Shown in pieces: positions 39,001 to 48,984 of a DNA stretch of 64,000 nucleotides (the stretch's first letter is position 1; each line of letters opens with the position of its first letter). The position numbers and the translations under genes are program-made. The notes below the pieces were generated by a model, which was not told the DNA's origin, made no database searches, and saw only the letters and a list, made by a program, of their open reading frames with translations. Origin of the DNA: Diprion similis (lineage: Eukaryota; Arthropoda; Insecta; Hymenoptera; Diprionidae); assembly GCF_021155765.1 (NCBI RefSeq), contig NC_060107.1, positions 12,200,501-12,264,500 on the forward strand. The letters are read 5' to 3'.

Positions 39001-40166
39001 TAAGAAAAATATATTTGTTTTATGCAACAGTAATTCCAATTAATATCTCTCTGTAATGTAATTACCATTATTTGTAGAAATACAATTTATGGTGTTATTT
39101 TTGCATGAATTTAAAAAGTTTTTGGCTACATTTGTGCAGCATTGCATGTATATTTGCGCTACTTGCGGCATTGTCATATCAGTGATCGTAGGTTTTGATA
39201 ATAGTCAAAATAAGTGTAACTTATTTCGAATATCATTTGATTCGCAGACTTCCGGAAAAACGCCGAGGAAACTTTTGAAACAGGAAAGCCGATTAATGAT
39301 GCCTTCGGTTCAAAGTCCTGCTGGGCCGACTGCCGTGCGATCGCCGGCTTTCAGTCTCACCGGTTATGTCATATTCAGCCTGAGAGAAGTTCAGCGACAG
39401 CAGTGGACCCTCAATAAAGTATAGCAGATTTATAAACCGCATCGAAGCTGTCTAGTTTCTATAATTTATCATCTATTTTGACTCTTCTAAGTAATTTTTA
39501 TTGTGAATTTCAGGTTCCACAATCGTCTCCATTAGAAGGACGACTTCAGATGCACGTGTCATGCGAACTTTCGGTTTCTGTTGAGCATCGGGGATTTTTG
39601 ACGATGTTTGAGGATATCTCTGGATTTGGTGCATGGCATCGAAGATGGTGCCTCCTCAAAGGTTCAGCGTTATCTTACTGGAAGTATCCCGACGATGAAC
39701 GCAAGAAAACACCAATCGGAAGCCTGGACTTGCAAGGTCAATTAATTTGTGATTGAATTCCAATTTATTGCGATAATTCGACGACAAAATATGCAGCTCG
39801 TCTGATATTTGATTATTCAATGTCGTAGGTGTTACAACAATGAACATTGGTTTAGTATCACGGGATATTTGCGCCCGGCCAAATACCTTTTTATTGGAAA
39901 CGACTAGGCCCGCTCAACAGGGTGACTCGGAAACTTTGGTCATGGTGAGAATGGGGCCGCAGACAACTATAAGGTTCGAATTATTCTAACACCAATTAAT
40001 TCTTCTCTTTGTAGAATTAGAGAGTAGGTATATGGCATTGAATTGTATGGATGTTTGCAGGCATTTGTTATCAGCTGATACTAAGGAAGAGAGACTTGAA
40101 TGGTGCTCAAAATTGAACAAGACATTGAGCCTGATGCGAGCCTGGGGTGGCACATCATCGTCATGA
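27063..40166 (+). CDS. scra: Anillin (scraps), cytokinetic ring scaffold; one-base frame break in the PH domain
   Basis: Nineteen exons: 27063-27080, 28315-28441, 28512-28712, 29817-29989, 30155-30469, 32585-33212, 33968-34263, 34347-34449, 35264-35493, 35573-35680, 36496-36695, 36768-36903, 37839-38094, 38423-38587, 38669-38892, 39248-39418, 39514-39736, 39830-39973 and 40061-40166, about 1274 residues. The start MDPFTQ/RMLERARARREKLD and the motif RLGRLAALASTINNWEDD are anillin hallmarks. The anillin homology region follows at about residues 860-1110 (KQQTVISQASQALNLC) and the PH domain at about 1140-1265 (GFLTMFEDISGFGAWHRRWC and LLSADTKEERLEWC). By family knowledge it links RhoA, actin, myosin II and septins at the cleavage furrow. 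Phases agree at all junctions except in exon 39830-39973, which is one base short. A seven-proline run near residue 590, an acidic TETE region near 650 and Ser-rich repeats near 215 are also present. Confidence 0.95.
27081..28314 (+). other. First intron of anillin
   Basis: 1.2 kb between the six-codon first coding exon and exon 2. It contains a complete piggyBac-like MITE (27578-27857). Confidence 0.8.
27578..27857. mobile_element. piggyBac-like MITE, 280 bp, copy 1
   Basis: Flanked on both sides by TTAA (27574-27577 and 27858-27861), the target-site duplication of piggyBac elements. The left end CCCTAATTGGTC is mirrored by GACCAATTAGG and TAGGG at the right end. The interior matches, in reverse complement, the element at 37015-37358. 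No transposase; a short ATG AGT TCT AAA frame is interrupted here. Confidence 0.75.
28713..29816 (+). other. Anillin intron 3 with degenerate dispersed repeat
   Basis: A+T-rich. A stretch around 29460-29580 resembles 20881-21000 in an intron of the TLC-domain gene (shared CAAGAAATA, CCTGCTGAAATTAATTTTC-like and GAGACA blocks), and 29030-29075 resembles 20715-20760. Probably an old interspersed repeat; no gene. Confidence 0.45.
30237..30376 (+). repeat. Ser/Thr-rich minisatellite inside anillin exon 5
   Basis: Encodes repeated PSTSGLSK-like units (QPSTSGLSK, QPSTSGLLK, QSPTGLSK, MSSTSGLSK, KPSTSSISK), each about 9 codons, five copies in a row. The reading frame is kept because the period is a multiple of three. 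Confidence 0.85.
30470..32584 (+). other. Anillin intron 5
   Basis: 2.1 kb, A+T-rich, no gene. It contains part of a fold-back MITE (31807-32075). The acceptor before exon 6 is TTTTCCAG at 32577-32584; the upstream reading frame continues open across it but is not needed for phase. Confidence 0.6.
31807..32075. mobile_element. Fold-back MITE, copy C (left part)
   Basis: The left-arm pattern GGTGAACACAAATGAACCAA is followed by GATATCAACAATTTGAGAAA, which parallels the copy at 15430, and ends in the core-like CACCGTTGTAACGAG. A right arm beyond 32075 is only weakly suggested near 32328-32360. Confidence 0.45.
33213..33967 (+). other. Anillin intron 6
   Basis: 755 bases, A+T-rich, ordinary donor (GTAGAT) and acceptor (TTTTAG). 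Nothing else recognised. Confidence 0.8.
34450..35263 (+). other. Anillin intron 8
   Basis: 814 bases, A+T-rich, ends TTATAG. Nothing else recognised. Confidence 0.8.
35681..36495 (+). other. Anillin intron 10
   Basis: 815 bases when the distal donor is used (845 with the proximal donor at 35651). A short duplicated phrase CAAAGCTACTxCTTGCTAAAG occurs at 36260-36280 and 36401-36421. No gene. Confidence 0.65.
36904..37838 (+). other. Anillin intron 12
   Basis: 935 bases holding a second piggyBac-like MITE (37015-37358) in the opposite orientation to the one in intron 1. Confidence 0.8.
37015..37358. mobile_element. piggyBac-like MITE, about 344 bp, copy 2 (degenerate ends)
   Basis: In reverse complement it closely follows copy 1 for most of its length, including ATGAGTTCTAAA, AAAAAGCTCT, TTTAAATATTGTAAAA and ATCGGCAAAGT. 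The right end GACCAATTAAAG is followed by TTAA (37359-37362); the left flank reads TTCA, one base off TTAA. A 65-codon frame on the minus strand (37078-37275) starts at the shared ATG but is broken in copy 1. Confidence 0.65.
38150..38345. repeat. Degenerate tandem repeat of TTCAAATTATT/TTCGAATAATT type
   Basis: In anillin intron 13 the phrase (G)TTYRAATWRTT recurs roughly every 10-20 bases, in both orientations because the unit is near-palindromic. Simple-sequence expansion; no gene. Confidence 0.6.
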
Positions 40167-41186
40167 TTGGGATGGTTATTTTGAAAAACATCCGATTGCC
40201 ACAGGGGCTTTCGTATATTGTAAATATTTATCAATGATGGAAGTTCTCTACAAATAGAATTATCAATTTTAATAGTTCTCCATCAGATTCTCATCTATAT
40301 TCAGGCTGATACTTCCATAATTTGCGGACAAAAGTGGCATGGTTGTATTAAATTCAATCCACAGTGTCAAACATTGTGCCCTTTTCATCGGAAATTGTGC
40401 GTTCAACGCATTCAATGATCAATTTTTGATATTTTTTTTTATCAGATTTGCTAATTGAAACTGATTTCCGTTTCTTTTTGAATTAAAGGAGATATTTCGA
40501 GAAAGAGTAAGAATATTTCAACTGTAGATCACGAGTTAAATATGTTTTCTATATGATTGACGTATATGTTCATGGATCATCGTTGATATTGTTCATTTTC
40601 TCTTCGCGTACTCTGAAATATCTCGTGATATTTTCGAACTCTTGATATCAACTATTGTCACAGTAGAGCGATGATTGTTACAGCTAATGATGAAACAAGT
40701 CTTTGTTTATTTATTTAGCACTTTAGGAAAAATATGATAGCCTACTTTTGGCCACAATTTATTCTATCACACGATCTTTTACAATAATCGATATAACTTT
40801 TCGTATCCTAGTATAATATATCTCTTGAGATAAATACGTAAATGATTTTTATCTCGTTATACATACGTAAATATGTAGAAATATGATACGAATATATTAT
40901 TATTTTGATACCATTTTCTATCATGGTAGTAATACCAGATAATCTATTGTTGTGACACTGATCATTAAAAATCACCACGATTCAACTGGACTGATTGTAA
41001 ATATAAGACAAACCTATTAACCAATAATTACACGACTTTGAGTTCATATATTCATCAACATACTTAAATTGCATTTGGTGTAAGTACATTGCTGTGGGCG
41101 TAAGATCGCAATACGCCTGGGATTCCGTAGTTCGAGTTGCACGTATTTAGCAGTAAATATGGAATGACAAAAACATAACTTATTGT
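40167..41186. other. Anillin 3' flank up to the satellite array
   Basis: About 1 kb of A+T-rich sequence, presumably the 3' UTR followed by spacer. No gene or repeat was recognised until the first degenerate satellite monomer. Confidence 0.6.
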
Positions 41187-41364
41187 AAAAATACTGATCA
41201 TTTCTTCAGCATTTCTCTGCTGTTAGTCCTACGATGTTTTTGTTGAGTTTTCTAAGTTCCTGGAAGTCCAATTAGTCTGAATAGGGTCACGCCAATCGAT
41301 TCCGAGACGGAAAATTTTCGGCTCGAAAAATGTCGATAAAAGTAAGGTTAAGCCCTTTGGATTT
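41187..41364 (+). repeat. Degenerate edge monomer of the satellite array
   Basis: Alignable to the monomer (ATTTCTCTGCTGTTAGTCCT versus ATTTCTCTGCTGTTGGTCCT, then AGTTCCTGGAAGTCCAATTA) but with many substitutions and small indels, unlike the near-identical copies that follow. Confidence 0.85.
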
Positions 41365-44300
41365 TTGGCGAAAATTTCGACGACTTTGGAAAGTGCTGCA
41401 ATTAATTCTTTAGGGCACTATTCCGACGTAATTTTGCGAGAGGAATCGATTAGGCGCAGTCCCAATACGCTGCGAGCAACGGATCAAAAGTTACAGACAA
41501 AAAACTGCAGATTTTCATCGTCATTTCTCTGCTGTTGGTCCTACGCTTTTTTTAATGTGTTTTTTGAGTTCCTGGGGTTCCAATTAGCCTAGAAACGCTC
41601 ATACAAATCAATTCGGAAACCAGAAATTTTCGGCTCCAAAAATCGCAAAAAAAGTAAAGCTAACCCCTTTGGATTTTTGGCGAAAATTTCGACGACTTTG
41701 AAAAGTGCTGCAATTAATTCTTTAGGGCACTATTCCGACGTAATTTTGCGAGAGGAATCGATTAGGCGCAGTCCCAATACGCTGCGAGCAACGGATCAAA
41801 AGTTACAGACAAAAAACTGCAGATTTTCATCGTCATTTCTCTGCTGTTGGTCCTACGCTTTTTTTAATGTGTTTTTTGAGTTCCTGGGGTTCCAATTAGC
41901 CTAGAAACGCTCATACAAATCAATTCGGAAACCAGAAATTTTCGGCTCCAAAAATCGCAAAAAAAGTAAGGCTAACCCCTTTGGATTTTTAGCGAGAATT
42001 TCGACGACTTTGAAAAGTGCTGCAATTAATTCTTTAGGGCACTATTCGGACGTAATTTTGCGAGAGGAATCGATTAGGCGCAGTCCCAATACGCTGCGAG
42101 CAGCAGATCAAAAGTGACAGACAAAAAACTGCAGATTTTCATCGTCGTTTCTCTGCTGTTGGTCCTACGCTTTTTTTAATGTGTTTTTTGAGTTTCTGGG
42201 GTTCCAATTAGCCTGGAAACGCTCGTAGAAATCAATTCGGAGACCACAAATTTTCGGCTCCAAAAATCGCAAAAAAAGTAAGGCTATCCCCTTTGGATTT
42301 TTGGCGAAAATTTCGACGACTTTGAAAAGTGCTGCAATTAATTCTTGAGGGCACTATTCAGACGTAATTTTGCGAGAGGAATCGATTAGGCGCAGTCCCA
42401 ATACGCTGCGAGCAACGGATCAAAAGTTACAGACAAAAAACTGCAGATTTTCATCGTCATTTCTCTGCTGTTGGTCCTACGCTTTTTTTAATGTGTTTTT
42501 TGAGTTCCTGGGGTTCCAATTAGCCTAGAGACGCTCATAGAAATCAATTCAGAGACCACAAATTTTCGGCTCCAAAAATCGCAAAAAAAGTAAGGCTAAC
42601 CCCTTTGGATTTTTGGCGAAAATTTCGACGACTTTGAAAAGTGCTGCAATTAATTCTTTAGGGCACTATTCCGACGCAATTTTGCGAGAGGAATCGATTA
42701 GGCGCAGTCCCAATACGCTGCGAGCAACGGATCAAAAGTTACAGGCAAAAAACTGCAGATTTTCATCGTCATTTCTCTGCTGTTGGTCCTACGCTTTTTT
42801 TAATGTGTTTTTTGAGTTCCTGGGGTTCCAATTAGCCTAGAAACGCTCATACAAATTAATTCGGAGACCACAAATTTTCGGCTCCGAAAATCGCAAAAAA
42901 AGTAAGGCTAACCCCTTTGGATTTTTGGCGAAAATTTCGACGACTTTGAAAAGTGCTGCAATTAATTCTTTAGGGCACTATTCGGACGTAATTTTGCGAG
43001 AGGAATCGATTAGGCGCAGTCCCAATACGCTGCGAGCAACAGATCAAAAGTTACAGCAGAAAAACTGCAGATTTTCATCGTCATTTCTCTGCTGTTGGTC
43101 CTACGCTTTTTTTAATGTGTTTTTTGAGTTCCTGGGGTTCCAATTAGCCTAGAAACGCTCATACAAATCAATTCGGAGACCAGAAATTTTCGGCTTCAAA
43201 AATCGCAAAAAAAGTAAGGCTAACCCCTTTGGATTTTTGGCGGAAATTTCGACGACTTTGAAAAGTGCTGCAATTAATTCTTTAGGGCGCTATTCCGACG
43301 TAATTTTGCGAGAAGAATCGATTGGGCGCAGTCCCAATACGCTGCGAGCAACGGATCAAAAGTTACAGACAAAAAACTGCAGATTTTCATCGTCATTTCT
43401 CTGCTGTTGGTCCTACGCTTTTTTTAATGTGTTTTTTGAGTTCCTGGGGTTCCAATTAGCCTAGAAACGCTCATACAAATCAATTCGGAGCCCAGAAATT
43501 TTCGGCTCCAAAAATCGCAAAAAAAGTAAGGCTAACCCCTTTGTATTTTTGGCGAAAATTTCGACGACTTTGAAAAGTGCTGCAATTAATTCTGTAGGGC
43601 ACTATTCCGACGCAATTTTGCGAGAGGAATCGATGAGGCGCAGTCCCAATACGCTGCGAGCAACGGATCAAAAGTTACAGCAGAAAAACTGCAGATTTTC
43701 ATCGTCATTTCTCTGCTGTTGGTCCTACGCTTTTTTTAATGTGTTTTTTGAGTTCCTGGGGTTCCAATTAGCCTAGAAACGCTCATACAAATCAATTCGG
43801 AAACCAGAAATTTTCGGCTCCAAAAATCGCAAAAAAAGTAAAGCTAACCCCTTTGGATTTTTGGCGAAAATTTCGACGACTTTGAAAAGTGCTGCAATTA
43901 ATTCTTTAGGGCACTATTCCGACGTAATTTTGCGAGAGGAATCGATTAGGCGCAGTCCCAATACGCTGCGAGCAACGGATCAAAAGTTACAGACAAAAAA
44001 CTGCAGATTTTCATCGTCATTTCTCTGCTGTTGGTCCTACGCTTTTTTTAATGTGTTTTTTGAGTTCCTGGGGTTCCAATGAGCCTAGAAACGCTCATAG
44101 AAATCAATTCGGAGACCACAAATTTTCGGCTCCAAAAATCGCAAAAAAAGTAAAGCTAACCCCTTTGGATTTTTGGCGAAAATTTCGACGACTTTGAAAA
44201 GTGCTGCAATTAATTCTTTGGGGCACTATTCCGACGTACTTTTGCGAGAGAAATCGATTAGGCGCAGTCCCAATACGCTGCGAGCAACGGATCAAAAGTT

Positions 44301-45408
44301 ACAGACAAAAAACTGCAGATTTTCATCGTCATTTCTCTGCTGTTGGTCCTACGCTTTTTTTAATGTGTTTTTTGAGTTCCTGGGGTTCCAATTAGCCTAG
44401 AAACGCTCATACAAATCAATTCGGAAACCAGAAATTTTCGGCTCCAAAAATCGCAAAAAAAGTAAGGCTAACCCCTTTGGATTTTTAGCGAGAATTTCGA
44501 CGACTTTGAAAAGTGCTGCAATTAATTCTTTAGGGCACTATTCGGACGTAATTTTGCGAGAGGAATCGATTAGGCGCAGTCCCAATACGCTGCGAGCAGC
44601 AGATCAAAAGTGACAGACAAAAAACTGCAGATTTTCATCGTCGTTTCTCTGCTGTTGGTCCTACGCTTTTTTTAATGTGTTTTTTGAGTTTCTGGGGTTC
44701 CAATTAGCCTGGAAACGCTCGTAGAAATCAATTCAGAGACCACAAATTTTCGGCTCCAAAAATCGCAAAAAAAGTAAGGCTATCCCCTTTGGATTTTTGG
44801 CGAAAATTTCGACGACTTTGAAAAGTGCTGCAATTAATTCTTGAGGGCACTATTCAGACGTAATTTTGCGAGAGGAATCGATTAGGCGCAGTCCCAATAC
44901 GCTGCGAGCAACGGATCAAAAGTTACAGACAAAAAACTGCAGATTTTCATCGTCATTTCTCTGCTGTTGGTCCTACGCTTTTTTTAATGTGTTTTTTGAG
45001 TTCCTGGGGTTCCAATTAGCCTAGAAACGCTCATACAAATTAATTCGGAGACCACAAATTTTCGGCTCCGAAAATCGCAAAAAAAGTAAGGCTAACCCCT
45101 TTGGATTTTTGGCGAAAATTTCGACGACTTTGAAAAGTGCTGCAATTAATTCTTTAGGGCACTATTCGGACGTAATTTTGCGAGAGGAATCGATTAGGCG
45201 CAGTCCCAATACGCTGCGAGCAACAGATCAAAAGTTACAGCAGAAAAACTGCAGATTTTCATCGTCATTTCTCTGCTGTTGGTCCTACGCTTTTTTTAAT
45301 GTGTTTTTTGAGTTCCTGGGGTTCCAATTAGCCTAGAAACGCTCATACAAATCAATTCGGAGACCAGAAATTTTCGGCTTCAAAAATCGCAAAAAAAGTA
45401 AGGCTAAC

Positions 45409-45540
45409 TGTCACTAAGTAGAAAAAAGCAACTCCAGCCACACAAGCATAATTAGATGCTCAGGCATGGAGAACTGAAAATTATATGTAAACACGAAAAA
45501 TATGTTTGTCAATAAATCTAAATCTAAATCTAAATCTAAC
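45409..45540 (+). mobile_element. 132-bp insertion in the satellite array, retroposon-like tail
   Basis: Interrupts a monomer after AGGCTAAC (45401-45408). It ends in AATAAA followed by about four TCTAAA-type units and then CTAAC, so CTAAC is present on both sides as a possible target-site duplication. The body is unrelated to the satellite. A polyadenylation-like hexamer plus short-repeat tail suggests the 3' end of a 5'-truncated non-LTR retroposon or SINE; the family was not identified. Confidence 0.7.
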
Positions 45541-46488
45541 CCCTTTGGATTTTTGGCGGAAATTTCGACGACTTTGAAAAGTGCTGCAATTAATTCTTTA
45601 GGACGCTATTCCGACGTAATTTTGCGAGAAGAATCGATTGGGCGCAGTCCCAATACGCTGCGAGCAACGGATCAAAAGTTACAGACAAAAAACTGCAGAT
45701 TTTCATCGTCATTTCTCTGCTGTTGGTCCTACGCTTTTTTTAATGTGTTTTTTGAGTTCCTGGGGTTCCAATTAGCCTAGAAACGCTCATACAAATCAAT
45801 TCGGAGCCCAGAAATTTTCGGCTCCAAAAATCGCAAAAAAAGTAAGGCTAACCCCTTTGTATTTTTGGCGAAAATTTCGACGACTTTGAAAAGTGCTGCA
45901 ATTAATTCTGTAGGGCACTATTCCGACGCAATTTTGCGAGAGGAATCGATTAGGCGCAGTCCCAATACGCTGCGAGCAACGGATCAAAAGTTACAGCAGA
46001 AAAACTGCAGATTTTCATCGTCATTTCTCTGCTGTTGGTCCTACGCTTTTTTTAATGTGTTTTTTGAGTTCCTGGGGTTACAATTAGCCTAGAAACGCTC
46101 ATACAAATCAATTCGGAGACCAGAAATTTTCGGCTTCAAAAATCGCAAAAAAAGTAAGGCTAACCCCTTTGGATTTTTGGCGAAAATTTCGACGACTTTG
46201 AAAAGTGCTGCAATTAATTCTTTAGGGCACTATTCCGACGTAATTTTGCGAGAGGAATCGTTGAGGCGCAGTCCCAATACGCTGCGAGCAACGGATCAAA
46301 AGTTACAGGCAAAAAACTGCAGATTCTCATCGTCATTTCTCTGCTGTTGGTCCTACGCTTTTTTTAATGTGTTTTTTGAGTTCCTGGGGTTCCAATTAGC
46401 CTAGAAACGCTCATACAAATTAATTCGGAGACCACAAATTTTCGGCTCCGAAAATCGCAAAAAAAGTAAGGCTAACCCCTTTGGAATT

Positions 46489-48984
46489 TTGGCGAAAATT
46501 TCGACGACTTTGAAAAGTGCTGCAATTAATTCTTTAGGGCACTATTCGGACGTAATTTTGCGAGAGGAATCGATTAGGCGCAGTCCCAATACGCTGCGAG
46601 CAACAGATCAAAAGTTACAGCAGAAAAACTGCAGATTTTCATCGTCATTTCTCTGCTGTTGGTCCTACGCTTTTTTTAATGTGTTTTTTGAGTTCCTGGG
46701 GTTCCAATTAGCCTAGAAACGCTCATACAAATCAATTCGGAGACCAGAAATTTTCGGCTTCAAAAATCGCAAAAAAAGTAAGGCTAACCCCTTTGGATTT
46801 TTGGTGAAAATTTCGACGACTTTGAAAAGTGCTGCAATTAATTCTTTAAGGCACTATTCCGACGTAATTTTGCGAAAGGAATCGATTAGGCGCAGTCCCA
46901 ATACGCTGCGAGCAACAGATCAAAAGTTACAGCAGAAAAACTGCAGATTTTCATCGTCATTTCTCTGCTGTTGGTCCTACGCTTTTTTTAATGTGTTTTT
47001 TGAGTTCCTGGGGTTCCAATTAGCCTAGAAACGCTCATACAAATCAATTCGGAGACCAGAAATTTTCGGCTTCAAAAATCGCAAAAAAAGTAAGGCTAAC
47101 CCCTTTGGATTTTTGGCGAAAATTTCGACGACTTTGAAAAGTGCTGCAATTAATTCTTTAGGGCACTATTCCGACGTAATTTTGCGAGAGGAATCGTTGA
47201 GGCGCAGTCCCAATACGCTGCGAGCAACGGATCAAAAGTTACAGCCAAAAAACTGCAGATTTTCATCGTCATTTCTCTGCTGTTGGTCCTACGCTTTTTT
47301 TAATGTGTTTTTTGAGTTCCTGGGGTTCCAATTAGCCTAGAGACGCTCATAGAAATCAATTCAGAGACCACAAATTTTCGGCTCCAAAAATCGCAAAAAA
47401 AGTAAGGCTAACCCCTTTGGATTCTTGGCGAAAATTTCGACGACTTTGAGAAGTGCTGCAATTAATTCTTTAGGGCACTATTCCGACGTAATTTTGCGAG
47501 AGGAATCGATTAGGCGCAGTCCCAATACGCTGCGAGCAACGGATCAAAAGTTACAGGCAAAAAACTGCAGATTTTCATCGTCATTTCTCTGCTGTTGGTC
47601 CTACGCTTTTTTTAATGTGTTTTTTGAGTTCCTGGGGTTCCAATTAGCCTAGAAACGCTCATACAAATTAATTCGGAGACCACAAATTTTCGGCTCCGAA
47701 AATCGCAAAAAAAGTAAGGCTAACCCCTTTGGAATTTTGGCGAAAATTTCGACGACTTTGAAAAGTGCTGCAATTAATTCTTTAGGGCACTATTCGGACG
47801 TAATTTTGCGAGAGGAATCGATTAGGCGCAGTCCCAATACGCTGCGAGCAACAGATCAAAAGTTACAGCAGAAAAACTGCAGATTTTCATCGTCATTTCT
47901 CTGCTGTTGGTCCTACGCTTTTTTTAATGTGTTTTTTGAGTTCCTGGGGTTCCAATTAGCCTAGAAACGCTCATACAAATCAATTCGGAGACCAGAAATT
48001 TTCGGCTTCAAAAATCGCAAAAAAAGTAAGGCTAACCCCTTTGGATTTTTGGTGAAAATTTCGACGACTTTGAAAAGTGCTGCAATTAATTCTTTAAGGC
48101 ACTATTCCGACGTAATTTTGCGAAAGGAATCGATTAGGCGCAGTCCCAATACGCTGCGAGCAACAGATCAAAAGTTACAGCAGAAAAACTGCAGATTTTC
48201 ATCGTCATTTCTCTGCTGTTGGTCCTACGCTTTTTTTAATGTGTTTTTTGAGTTCCTGGGGTTCCAATTAGCCTAGAAACGCTCATACAAATCAATTCGG
48301 AGACCAGAAATTTTCGGCTTCAAAAATCGCAAAAAAAGTAAGGCTAACCCCTTTGGATTTTTGGCGAAAATTTCGACGACTTTGAAAAGTGCTGCAATTA
48401 ATTCTTTAGGGCACTATTCCGACGTAATTTTGCGAGAGGAATCGTTGAGGCGCAGTCCCAATACGCTGCGAGCAACGGATCAAAAGTTACAGCCAAAAAA
48501 CTGCAGATTTTCATCGTCATTTCTCTGCTGTTGGTCCTACGCTTTTTTTAATGTGTTTTTTGAGTTCCTGGGGTTCCAATTAGCCTAGAGACGCTCATAG
48601 AAATCAATTCAGAGACCACAAATTTTCGGCTCCAAAAATCGCAAAAAAAGTAAGGCTAACCCCTTTGGATTCTTGGCGAAAATTTCGACGACTTTGAGAA
48701 GTGCTGCAATTAATTCTTTAGGGCACTATTCCGACGTAATTTTGCGAGAGGAATCGATTAGGCGCAGTCCCAATACGCTGCGAGCAACGGATCAAAAGTT
48801 ACAGGCAAAAAACTGCAGATTTTCATCGTCATTTCTCTGCTGTTGGTCCTACGCTTTTTTTAATGTGTTTTTTGAGTTCCTGGGGTTCCAATTAGCCTAG
48901 AAACGCTCATACAAATCAATTCGGAGACCAGAAATTTTCGGCTTCAAAAATCGCAAAAAAAGTAAGGCTAACCCCTTTGGATTT
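46489..48984 (+). repeat. Tandem 4-monomer higher-order repeat, two copies of 1248 bp
   Basis: Monomers at 46489, 46801, 47113 and 47425 correspond one to one with 47737, 48049, 48361 and 48673. Diagnostic variants shared at the same positions include TTTGGAATTTTGG (first), TTTTTGGTGAAAAT and GCGAAAGGAATCG (second), AATCGTTGAGGCG (third) and GATTCTTGGCG with TTTGAGAAGTGC (fourth). Confidence 0.9.

Noticed and set aside
45502-45552. ATG-started frame extending into a satellite monomer
   Set aside because: The ATG belongs to the 132-bp insertion and reads through its short-repeat tail (KSKSKSN) into the satellite by chance.
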